Assembly (NCBI RefSeq): GCF_001949145.1
Contig: NW_019091416.1
Location: forward strand, 563,406 to 627,405
DNA from: Acanthaster planci
Lineage: Eukaryota; Echinodermata; Asteroidea; Valvatida; Acanthasteridae
Direction of reading: 5' to 3'
DNA: 64,000 nt
Positions 46,801-58,800 of this stretch are shown here, one piece after another. Both the position numbers and the translations under genes were made by a program. Numbering within the stretch: position 1 is the first letter of the stretch; each line of letters begins with the position of its first letter. The notes beneath the pieces were generated by a model. The model was not told the DNA's origin, did no database searches, and saw only the letters and a program-made list of their open reading frames with translations.

Positions 46801-49800
46801 TTCATCCCAGAGGAAGCGATCCGAGAAGGACTGGCAGGTTACGGAGGACCTGTCAACCATCCAGAGGGCCATGAAGGCAGAGAACGAGGCAGCTGTCAGC
46901 AAAAAAGGAGCCAGTGGAGCCAGGAGTGCTCCCCTGCAGGCATCGGCCAAGGTTGGGAATCGATCTTTAGTTTCCTGCATCACAGATTAAAATAGGGAAA
47001 ATTGGTCTGTGTGGTGCATTTTTTCCCAATTGGGAATCTGTCAGAGTCAGTTGAAATCAGCCCAATTCACAACATGTAGAGATGCCTGGGTAAATTGAAT
47101 TGGCCCATTTGGGAATCTGTCAGAGTTAGTAAAATCGGCCCAATTGGGAATCTGTCAGAGTCCGTTGAAATTGGCCCGGTTCACAATATATGGAGTGACA
47201 GAGTAAATTAAATTCTGTAGACTGTGAAATCAATTTCGTCAAGAGGCTGTTGCAAAATACAATTGGTGTTGGTGCTACCCTTTAGAGCTTTTCACAATCG
47301 ACTTGACTTAAAAACAAATGAAACAATCTTACTCTGGAGAAGAGTCCAAAGTAATTTGGTAGATTGTGTGTTTGAATGCCAGATTGTGTGTTTGAATGCT
47401 TATTGACATTGTGTTCAAAGAGATATCCCTTTGAATTTCTTCTTGTCTCATCAGGTGTCACCAACACCACCTCAAACTGCAGAGCAGCCTTGCTCTTCCT
47501 CTGTTGCATCTACGGCGAAACCTATGGCCAGTACTGACGCTGCCTCGGCCGTCATATCTCCTCAAGATCTGCTGTCGTCACAGAACCTTGATGAACACAA
47601 GCTGGCTTTTGTACTGGACAGAGTCAAACAGATGGATGCAAGGTGAGTGCAATGGATCTCTAACCGAGCGTAATCATAACGATGGCATCATTGTTATCGC
47701 TTTGTGTCATCACGTGATCATATGGGTATCATTACGTCTGAATAAGAGGCATATGGGTAATTCCAGAAATTAGGAGTCCATTTTTTTTTGTGTCCCTGTC
47801 ACATCTGACACATGATTTTGTAAGCTCAGAACACATTTTCTAATTTCCACGAGTTATGAATTAATGCAAATTACCTCCCAAACAAATAATAATATCTTGA
47901 AATCAATTCTGGTGATATTTCCATGTCAAATAACAAAAGTCTGATGTAACAGGCATGAAAATTTAAATTTTACACTTTTGGACCCCTAATTTTTGGAATT
48001 ACCCATATGGCAATTCCTGGATACACCGTAGTTTTCTAGGGAGTACGGATTGCTTTTGATAAAGGTAGTCTAGATGGTATTATAGGACATCCCTATAAGA
48101 GCTGAGAAGAGACACATTCCACCTGTACCCTTTTTATGTGGGTGAACCAGTGAGCATGTGGTGCTACTTCCCAGCAGAGCCAGTTACATAGCAAAACAAA
48201 CAGCAAAGTGAAACAAACGGGGAGCCAGCTAGAAACAGTGTTTTCTTCGCTCAGCAAATATCTGTTCTAATAGTCATGGCATGAAATTGGTCCTGAGCCG
48301 AGCTAGGTGGATGGCAGAAATGGCTCTGAGTTTTTGTTGACGGAGCCTAACGCACCTGCAGCCTATATAGTAGCCAGATGCAGTGTGACAAGAGTCAGCA
48401 TTGCCCACACACCTCACCCACATGGCTGTTTGAGTGGAGAGAGTGGTTGAACACCTTGCCTAGGGATAATAAGCTATTCTTGGGCCCTGAATGACACAGA
48501 AGTCCTATTACTTAATGTTCCCCGCTGAAAGACTTGACCAGTTGCTGAGGTCATGTAGATGGCCCTCAGGGTTTAATACAAAGTATCCGTCATTGCTCTT
48601 GCTCAGGTCACAGAGAAAACTGCTAGCAGCACTGGGCAAAGTGGAGGAATCAGCCAGGGTAGGGGATGATGACAGCACCCCTAGCCACACCCCTAGCCAC
48701 GAGGGTGGTCAGACAGTGGCCGATGATAAACCATTGACTGCTGAGGGTGATATGGACAGATCTGCGGTGTTTACTACACCTATGCTGGCTCCGAGAGCAA
48801 AGGTGCACTGAAGTTTTATAGGCTGCATTCCATGTGGAGTTTCCAAATCTACAGCCCTAGTTCACCGGTCGTGCCATCTTGTAAAATGTTTCAATAATTA
48901 TAACTGATATTCTGTCCTTGACTGTTCTTTTGTTTGAGTAAACTTTGGAAAATAGAGGATTTCACTCATCAAGATCGAGAGTATTTTGGTTTCAGCCTTT
49001 TTTCTTGGTATCATACCTTTTTTCTGAACTGAGATTAAGTTGAAGTCACTAGCTTCATGAGACCAGATCCAATAGTTTCTTTATTTCAGATGTAAATTCT
49101 TTACAGTTCTAAGAATGCTACTGATAATACATTTCTTCATCAACATGAAATGCTTCTTACATTGCTATGTGACTCCTCAAACTTTGTGTAACGGTTCAAC
49201 ATAGATGCAGATTGCTTGGAAGCAATCACTTTTGTTTCGTTATTGTTACTGGTTTTTCAAGATTGGAATGGTGTATCCCAAATCCATAGAAGTTGCTTGT
49301 GTTGAATGATGTTTGTGAGTTGATGCAATGATAACATCTTGGACTGTACAGAGTGCCGCTGTCACCAGATCAAGTCAGTTAGCCCCGCCTTCCTCACCAC
49401 TCACCACCACCGCTACCACCACCATCCCGACCCTTGAGATCACTTTAGAGGCCAGCAGCAACTGGGGTCATCCCAACAGGATCGGCCTGACCGATGTTCA
49501 GTTCTTCGACCTGCAAGGAAAAAAGATCACCTTGGGTGCCGGCCAAGTCAAGACAGCCCAAGCCCACGAGAACATCAAGGGGGAATTGGAGAACATCGTC
49601 AATGGCAAAGCCAAGGTGAGACTTATGCGCCCCCTCCCTGCACTCAGTTTACACCCATCGTAAAGCTGTGTCAGAGTGACTTGGCTAGGTCTTGAAATAG
49701 TACAGGTGCCCATGGAATAAGCTCGCTAGCCATTTCCCATTGACTCGTGTGACTGCCAGCCATAGCCTGGTAATTTGGACAACAGTCTAAGACCAGGCTA

Positions 49801-52800
49801 TATTCGAGTCTATTACAAATCCCTGCAAGTCCATCACAAGTCCATTACAAGTAATCCAGTCTTACGCCGAGTCACAAGCTTTTTCAAATAAAACCTTTGA
49901 CAACACTTCTCATCCTTCTTCTTGTGGCTGGACTTGACAGCTTTGACCTAAGACTGCTTTTGTAGAAAATGAGGATAAATGTGCCTGAATATGTCTGGTA
50001 GGGACGTTGTGTGTGGACAGGGCACATATTGGTCAGTTTGCCCTGTAAAGTGCTGCTGACCAACCATCAAGTAGTGCTTACTTCACATCACACGTGGTCG
50101 ATATTTTCAATCTCTATAAGATCGTACCTGTTAAACTGAAGAGGAAGAAAAGAAATGTGATTAGTTTGAGACAAAAAAATTGTTACTAATTAACCAAGAT
50201 GTGGACCTCGAATAACAGTTAACCTGTTCACTGCTTAGATCTTGGTAGATACACAGGCCATATGATTGTGCAGGATTATACTTTCAAGGTCGTAAGGTCA
50301 TAAGTGGCAAGGTTAAATCAAGCGTACTACTGTCCAGGTATCTGCACAGTTTTTTTAGCTTTAGCCATACATTTGAATTGTTTCCATGACAACAGACAAC
50401 AAAGGAAAGGAACATGTGGAGCTGTGCTTACTGCCGAGGTGAGGTCCTAAAACTGGTCTTCAGTATTCCCACCGGGGATACCCCAACAGCAGGCATCTCA
50501 AGAATCGACGTCTGGAACTTCAACAAGAGTCTGAAAGTAAGTTTGCTCGCTCAGGACCGGCAGGAGAAATTAGAGTTAAAGCTTGGGCAAGAGAAGCTGG
50601 CTCATACCTGACACAAAAACTGTCATCTTCCTTTTATAAACACATTCCTGAAGTTGAACCTCTTGACATCAAGTTTTCTCAGCATTTGTGTTTTTATGGT
50701 CACACAGAGTGTTAACAAAGTGAAAAGATAAAGGCATTTGCAGTTATATTTTTCCTGTAACAAGAATGGTATTTTATTATTTGACTTTTTTTAAAATTTC
50801 TTTCTTCTTAGGAATTGAGTATAGGTGTAAAGGATGTTAACGTATTCGTTGATGGATGTCTATTGTGGGCGGGGCGGGTTGACAAAGGGTGTGGCAATCA
50901 GGTCTTTGATTACATGACGCCCATTGTCCTGAGTGACCCAAGGCCCATCGAACCTAACCCGTCAGAGCCCCTCAAAAAGGATGTCGACAAACAGCAGTCT
51001 GCCATTGGCAATCCAGTCGGCCCGGACACAAACCAGCCACTGCATAGGAACAATAATGGTTGTCACGGTGATGTCAAGCACGTCAGCGAAGAAATCGACA
51101 AGGAGTTGTTCTCCAAGGAAAGGACTCCTCTGGCAAAACCAGCCCAGGAAGACACTTACCACATCTCGCGAGCTGCAAAACAAAACTCGAGTTTGAGTAA
51201 CAATGCGGAGGAGAGAAGGCCTGAATTGCCACGCAGCAAGACGAGGATTCTGAAGTGCTCGACGGATAACTTGGAGATCCCCACTGTCGATGACAGTCTG
51301 GAGATCTATGCAACTCCGAGGGTGTCGGAAAAATCTCCGCTGCAACGGTCGCAGGAGGAAACAGGAAAAGATCGATTTGAGTGAGTTTTTAAATTTTTTA
51401 GGCCAAAGACGCATGATATCTGTCCTCATTGCACATAGGTGTTCTCTCAATTCCCAAGAAAAGACCTGTAAATGTTTTCACTGAAGCCCCAGGGGCTGTG
51501 TTGCATTGTCAGCAAGTTGGACTTTTATCTTGTTCTGGTGTGCATAGATCTGGTCGCAAAACTGTGGTCTTAAAGGGGAGATCTGACGGTAACAAGAACA
51601 GCCCAGCATCCCAGTCAGAGGGGTTGGATCAGAGCCTGGAAGAGCCATCCATGATGGAACAGCTGCAGAGCATAACAGGGTATGTCTGGCGAAAATCTCA
51701 ATTGTTGGACAGCATATGCTCTGCATACTTCCGTCACTTGTCAGACTGTTTTCATTCACTTGTAGATGGGCCTAGAGTTAGCAGACGCCACTGTAGAAAT
51801 TAGAATTATTTAAACTACTTGTAGAACAGAATCTTTAGAAGAAAGCTGCTGAATATTTTCAGCCCTTTATTTTCATGAACCTCTTTCCACCTTGTACTGT
51901 TTGAAAGCTAGATTTCATGTTTAGTACAACAGTTAAGTTCGTGGTAGCTCAAACCATAGAGGAAGGAATGTTTCTTCCTCCATACTCAAATTGACACATG
52001 GACTTAACAGATGGACTGAACATTTTGGTCTGTCTTTATCAAGAAATCCCTTCTCTTCCAAGATTTCGTGCTATCCAACAGAACTCCATGCACTGTCAAT
52101 GTTCAACTGGTCCACACTATATCACTGGTATTTGATTTGACAGAGCTGCTTAGCAAAAAAATAGAAATACAGTTGCTCAATAAATCCCTTAACCAATGTG
52201 ACTTAACCCAAGAAAAGAGAGTCACATTAAATGCTGCATGTCAACTTGTGCAGTTACATGTAGCTCTCTGTCCTCACACTTTCTGCTAAGCAGATTAGAA
52301 TAAAATGAGCTTAGCAGTGTTGCATTTCTTATAAAGTAGCTGATTGTTGCTCATTAAGCATATTGTATGAGTAAACTTTAGGTGGGCGTCGGTGGTAATT
52401 TAATGCACATTGCGCAACGTTTTTGGTTGGTAAGCCATAAATGCTAAGTTACAAGTTGATGGCCTAAGCAGTTCTGTGAAATCGCATCACATGTCTTACG
52501 TTCCTTGTTAGTATTCTTTCCTATGTTGTCTGTACTCCTTTGGTCCTCTTTTTTCTCCACCGCTTTTAGAAGCAAAGAGAGGCCCAAGTGGCTCCGCCCA
52601 TCTTGTGATAGGCAGGCTAAGTAAGTCTCTGTTGTAAGCTGTAATAATCAAATGTAAAAGCATGAATGCACATGGAGCGCAGGCTTTTCAAACTCTTTTG
52701 CGATTTTTTTTTCAGTATGTCTGCATGTAAGGACCCCAGATGCATGTATTCTTCTGTGATTTATTCCACCTTTGTGCATAAAAATTCAAAGTAGAAATTG

Positions 52801-55800
52801 AATACGGGCGATTCACAATAGTGGGCCTTCAAGAGTTTGTGATGTGCTGGCCAATCACAACATGCGAAATCTGTCAACCCTTTCCAAACACGCACTGGGT
52901 CAACAGATTTCGCGCATTGTGATTAGCCAATGCATTGCACACTCTTGGAGGTGTACTATTGTGAAACGCTGGTATTGACCCTGGTATTTTTTCCCCATCA
53001 CATTGACACTGGTGTTGCCCAAAAATTGAAAAATGATGTTTAGTTGGAGAGAAAATCCGTTGAAAGAACAGACATTGTTTAAACTTACACTGGCATGGAT
53101 ATAATTGGGGGACCAGGATTGGTAAAACCGATGTGACTTCTCATTGGTATGGAAAAGGTTCTTTTACATTTTCCTTTTTTCACCAAAATATTATCCATAC
53201 AATCCATAATCTTCATTTGTTTAAACTGCCATGGAATGCTGATACCCATAGGTGCTACCTAACCAGCAGGTGGACCCACCTTTTGGGTCTAGGGAAGGGA
53301 ACAAAGTTGAATGTTCTTTTGCTACTACAACTGTCTGTTTTTTGTTTTTTTTTCCAATTTGGTTTTCTATTTGTTTCAGATTTATCTGTGTATTTTTGTA
53401 AACATGGCATGCCTGACACAAGCTTTTGCTTTGTTAGGATTTTCCAACTCTTCTCAAATTAATCTGCTGATGTGTTGTTCTTTTATATCTCATGTTATGA
53501 GCCCAGCCACGAAAACGAACCCTCCCCTCCCCAGTGCCATTTCTAAATTACTTCCGTTGTTAATCCCTAAGAGATTGGCAATCTAGTCTGGGCAACTTTT
53601 CCCCTGCTGGATACACCACTCTTTCATACCGTGCTTATACCTGTTGTGTTTTCTGTAATGTAACCCTGCTTTTGCCAACAACCTCTTACTTCTTTTACCT
53701 GAAACTCTCCCCCCCCCACACCGAAAGGTAGCCTTAGGGAACATGGGATTTCCTACATGCAGCTCGTAGTGCCAATCTTCTGTCACAAATAGCATTGCAT
53801 GTATCATAAATCTGTGCTGCCTTTTTTTTCTGTTTTGCTTCGTTTTTTGGGGGGCTTTTTTTTCTCATTTTGTTATATTCAAATTTCCTTGTATTCACAA
53901 CATAAAGCAGAAAGAAAGAGGTACCCATTGGTTGACATTGTCGTATTTAGATCACTAAAAAAAGGCAACATTTAATATACGTAAGTGTTAGAAATGGAAT
54001 TTGCTTCAAGTTTCAAGAGACAAACAGAACTGTTCCTGTAATACAGCACCTCTGGCTGGTCATGTTCCCTTTCTGCCCACCCCTCCTTCAAGCATAATTG
54101 TACCAGCCACAATAGCTTTGATCAAAACTTGTTGGTGTCTGCTTGTGTGAGAGGGCACTGCAGTTAATGACTACTGATGGACGTTTCCATCAGGGAGATG
54201 CAAATTCAAACAGCTTGCTTTCCCCTTCATTAATCTCCTTCTAGTCTAGCAGGAAGTTGGGTTCCAGTCCCACCCAAGCAAGCACAGTATCTTACTGAAG
54301 AGCTCTTAGAAAGCATTGGGTATCACTGTTGAAGTTAAGTCCATCACAAGTCCCTGCAAGGCCACCACAAGTCATCCAGTTTTTTAGCCAAGTCACAGGC
54401 TGTTCAAGTGAACTGTGACAGTGTTCACCCTGTTGCTTGTTATTGTCTTTTGAAAGGGCTTGTAACTAGACTCCCGAATGGGCTTGTAACTGGACTCCAG
54501 AATGGGCTTATAACTGGACTTATAAAGGGAGTTTGGCTGGACTTGACTTTAACGCTACTGACCAATTAAGTAATGAATGGTAAAAGGCAGAACTGACTAC
54601 TGAAATTTGCGTGCCACAGTGTAACATTCAATGAACAGTCAACAATATTTTTTCCTTTCTTTTTCTGTTTTGAACAGTGGCACTCAGTCGAAGAAAGCAT
54701 TGAAGAAGCCACCGTGGTTGAGTAATTTTAGTGAGTATCACACCCCTTTTGAACAACCCTTTCACTTTCCTTGTATTTTTCAGAATTCTTTTCGTGCACA
54801 TTTTCCATATTGATACATTTTTATGGAGCAAATTTTATGTAATTTGTGGTAGTTACTATTTTTTTATCTCTTGTTCATCTTAAAATGATGAATTGAGTGT
54901 GAAAGTTAAAGGTATGTCTTTGTCAAAAATGATGTAAATTGGAAGTGCGGCTTTGAGATCCATCCTTGGAAACAGTGCCTGTAATTCAAAAGATTTCACA
55001 CCCTTTTTTTTTTCAAACTTTTTTGCTTGATGATAACAATAATTGACAACCAAATCCATTAACCAGTGTTTTTGGAAATCACACATCAGTCTTTTATTTT
55101 CCTTTTTATCTTTCTGTTTACCTGTTGAAAAGATGATGAAAATACTACAGCAGACCCCGAACCAAGCAGTGACCTCATCCATGCAGGAGAAGACGAGAAG
55201 GAAGACGATGCAGCCAGTGAGTGTAATTGACCTTGTTTCCTTCCCCCACTTGTACTTTTAGACTAAGAAGATTGCCAAGAATTGAGGACTTTCCGTTTCC
55301 GTTGTACTGTTGTACATATTTCAACAGTGGTACGGGCATATGCAGCTCACATCTGTTTCTAAAGATGTACTTTGTGTTTGGGACTTTATGCCCCTGAGGC
55401 AAAGTACATCTTGGTACGCCAGGGCTCTTTTCCAATACTTAACTTCATCTCCGTCTCAGGCTTCGTTCCCAAAACCAATCCCCGATTGTGGGCCTGAAGC
55501 GTTTAAATTAAATTGGATTACTGTAATTTCTGGCTCTCTTGCATCTTATTTGATGCTTTGTGGCACTATTAAACTAATTACTGCGCTTACAGCTTCAACG
55601 TCAGCTAGTTAAAAAACAGTTGAAGCCTGAGACGGAGCCGAAGTTGAGTATTGGAAAACGGCCTAAGTCATAAGTCAGCTATTTCACAAAGGCAAATAAT
55701 TGAAAGAAGTCTGTACCCGAGAACGCAGTCTGTACTTAGTACCACAGTGTAAAATTTGAAAGCCTAATTCGTGAGATTGTTGGTTTACTTGTGCATCTGA

Positions 55801-58800
55801 AGGGTTGCTAGCGGACGAGCATGAGGACACAAGGTGGAGGCAGCGGGACGTCTCAATCGGAGACAGTGACGATTTGGAGGAGGAGCCTGTTGGCAGTAGG
55901 AGGCGGGCCCAGTGGCGGGCCCAGAGAGAGCTGAGCTTGGAAGAGTCCTGGTCCTCGCTGAACCTCTTCAACAAATCCCAGATGGGACGGATCTCCGCCA
56001 ACGTCAACACCGACGTCGCCGGTGTGTTGTTATGAGTTGTTAGGTTACCGAAGAAAGTTGAGGGCCAGTGTGTGCCTGCCATGGAAGCAGATGCGCATAA
56101 AAATTATTTCTGTCTTGGAGTATTTTGCAGTAAAGTTTGCCAGAGTTGAAATGTGTCACGGTTCTAGTGTCTAGCAGTTAACCAGTAGTGTATGTGTACT
56201 TAGGTGATTCACTTGATGAATACCTGACTGGACGAAAGTTGGCACAGCTGGAAGAAGCTAAAGATGATAGCAGGTACATCAGTTTGTTCGTTGTCGTCGT
56301 TCACCTATCAAAAGAAAAAGTTGCCAAAGTTTGAATAGATCATCAGCCCTCGATGTCCTCATGGTATTGGTGGTAAAACTGTCCAGGGATGGATGCCTTG
56401 TCTTGAACTCTAATACCCCAAATCTATCCAAATCTGGTGTCTGATTTTCAGGACTGTACACAGCCCAGCCGCGTGTACTTTACATGGGGCTTTATAATTG
56501 ATTGATTCCCTAGTTTTTCTGAGGTACAAAGAAAGTGTCATTGGTTTGCTGCTCAGTGTGGCATTCAGGATGGTTCTTAGCTCTAATGTCAGGAGAGTTT
56601 GGGTGAATGCCCACACGGGATACATCTAGACTGAGTTACTTTCAGTGTTGCCCAGGCCATCACCAGTCCCCACATGTCCCTACAAACACATCACAAGTCA
56701 TTCCAAATCACTGCCATGCATGAGAGCATTCAGCTCTTCCCGTCGCCCAAGACCAGTATTGTAGTCAAGACAACCAGTTACAAAACTAGTCACAAATAAC
56801 AGGTTGAAGATTGACACATGAATGCTTTTGGGTGCAGTTCATTTCAGTGGTTTGTGACTTGAATTCTTGATATCGTGTTAGTCTTGCAATGATCGTTTTG
56901 GGTCTCGTGATAGTCTCAAGGGACATCCACACTCAGAATTTTGTTTCTTTCCACAGTGATGAGTTCGAGATTCCCTTGTTACCGATGGGACAGAGACTAA
57001 CCATCAACATCCGCACGACGTGGGGTGACAAACATTACATTGGTCTCAACGGAATTGAGATCTTCAAGAGTGACGGGGAACCAGTCAATATAGTTGAGGT
57101 GTGTGTCAGAAAACCGTTACTTGATTTAACCCTGCCAATCATGTTCCCACAGTAAGCAAGAAAAACAGGTTTTTTTAAAAAAGAGTTTTGAAGATGACTT
57201 ATATCAAGGAATCATTTTGCATGAAAAGCAACTTCTAATTATTGGCAGACCCCATCTCACCCCTTAGTTCCTGAACCCTAACGCTCTTAACTTGTAACAT
57301 AAACATCCCTCTATAGACAAATATATTGACCATGATACTGCTGTCACTGGTCGTTTGCAGTGGCCCCCACCAATGGCGGTGAGCATTGTGATATGTATTT
57401 TGAAGAGCACAGTGTTTTCCACCATTCAAGGGGGCCATCGGATATATGCCACAAAAAGAGTTTGAAAACTCACTAACACAACAAAAGAGGCATGGGCGTA
57501 CCTTTGTAGCTTTTGACAGCAATAAATCTTTGCAGTTATGTTACCTGTTTCGGCCTTATTTTCTCTGATCCACATCCTTTTTTCTGTAATGGCCATTTGC
57601 AGATCTCAGCTGACCCCAGTGACATCAACATCTTACCCGACTACGGCAACGACCCTCGTGTGGTATCCAACCTCATCGATGGTGTGAACCGCACTAGGGA
57701 TGACACCCACATGTGGTTGGCTCCCTATACGCCAGGCACCAACCACTTCATACAAGTGGTGTTCGAGTCGCCAGCCAAAGTGGCTATGATAAGAATATGG
57801 GTGGGTTAAATATTTTGGTTGTTATTTAATTTATATTCTTCATGGGTTCTCTATGGTGTGGGGATTTTAGTGGTATTGTGAATTGTGTTTTACATGGTGT
57901 GGCGTTTTGAGAAAATTGATTGTTGTCTGTAATATTTTTGAAAGCATATAGTGTAAATTTCAGAAGTTCTTACATTGGTTTTGTTTGTGATTCACTTACA
58001 TCTTTCGTGCCTATTTTTATTCAACTTGTATGCATGGTCGTGGTCCTGTAACAAAAATATGGGGTTTTTTTGCCTATAGAACTACAACAAGTCTCGAATT
58101 CACTCTTTCCGAGGAGCCAGAGATATTGAAATCTCATTGGACGGCCAGTATATCTTCAAAGGAGAGATTGAAAGGTGACCATTTCCTCCTGAAGCATTAT
58201 TAAACCAAAGGAGTGACAACTTTCGAATCAGCAATCCTGCAAAGATAAAAAGAAAGACCCACAGTTTGTTTTGTTTTTTACCACTTTGGCACAGAAATAG
58301 TTCAGTGAAAGAAAATCAGTTTCAGAAATAGCTGATGGCCGCATCAGAGAGCCAAGGCAAGCAGGCTTGAAACCAAATTCGCACAGTGTACACTTAGTGG
58401 TTGTTAAAGACAGGGAAAGCCAACTACGTGTCCCCAAATCTTTTTGCTTGACGTTAATTTGATTTTCAATTTCATTTGACCTTCCTGCAGGGCCTCGGGC
58501 ATAGCCGAAGGAGAAACGGGCAGTTTTGGTGATGTAAGTCAAGAAATCCATGCTGATTGTTGCCCTATTCAGAGCAAACTAGGAACATACAGACCAGCAT
58601 TTATATCGGCTCAAGTATTGAAACTTGGTACAAGGTCATTTTCATCCAGAAAGAATATGAGAGGATTCTTCATTTAAATACTTTTCAAACAACTTGAAAA
58701 ACACTGTTAACCGGTTCAGGCTGGGGGCATTTTACAAATGTTGATTCTGCTGGGCCGGAGTATTTTTCATTTTTTCCGTTTTCCAAATTCTTTAAAAATT

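Larger units (their letters stand above)
41461..48802 (+). other. KATNIP: KATNIP exons 5-15: low-complexity acidic and Ser/Pro linker
   Basis: TAPSKVQRKNW in exon 5 matches the vertebrate family motif. Exons 7, 8 and 10 encode long Asp/Glu runs (for example DEEDEEEDEED in exon 8). Exon 9 (TLRRSLEANADIRRSI) looks helical. Exons 11-15 are Ser/Pro/Lys-rich and fast-evolving, with a helix-like LDEHKLAFVLDRVKQMDAR at the end of exon 14. The 31-nt exon 11 is joined only by phase (1 in, 2 out) and splice consensus. Confidence 0.75.
51548..56273 (+). other. KATNIP: KATNIP exons 19-24: inter-module linker
   Basis: Short exons rich in Ser, Lys and Glu with two PKWL/PPWL-type motifs (exons 20 and 21), then an Arg/Glu-rich stretch with EESWSSLNLFNKSQMGR in exon 23. 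Each join keeps phase (2,2,1,1,1,2). Conservation here is weak by eye, so one of the small exons could be misplaced. Confidence 0.7.

Noticed and set aside
50962-51450. 162-codon minus-strand open frame
   Set aside because: Shadow of KATNIP exon 18, which is supported by splice sites, phase and conserved motifs on the + strand.
55684-56082. 132-codon minus-strand open frame
   Set aside because: Antisense shadow of KATNIP exon 23.
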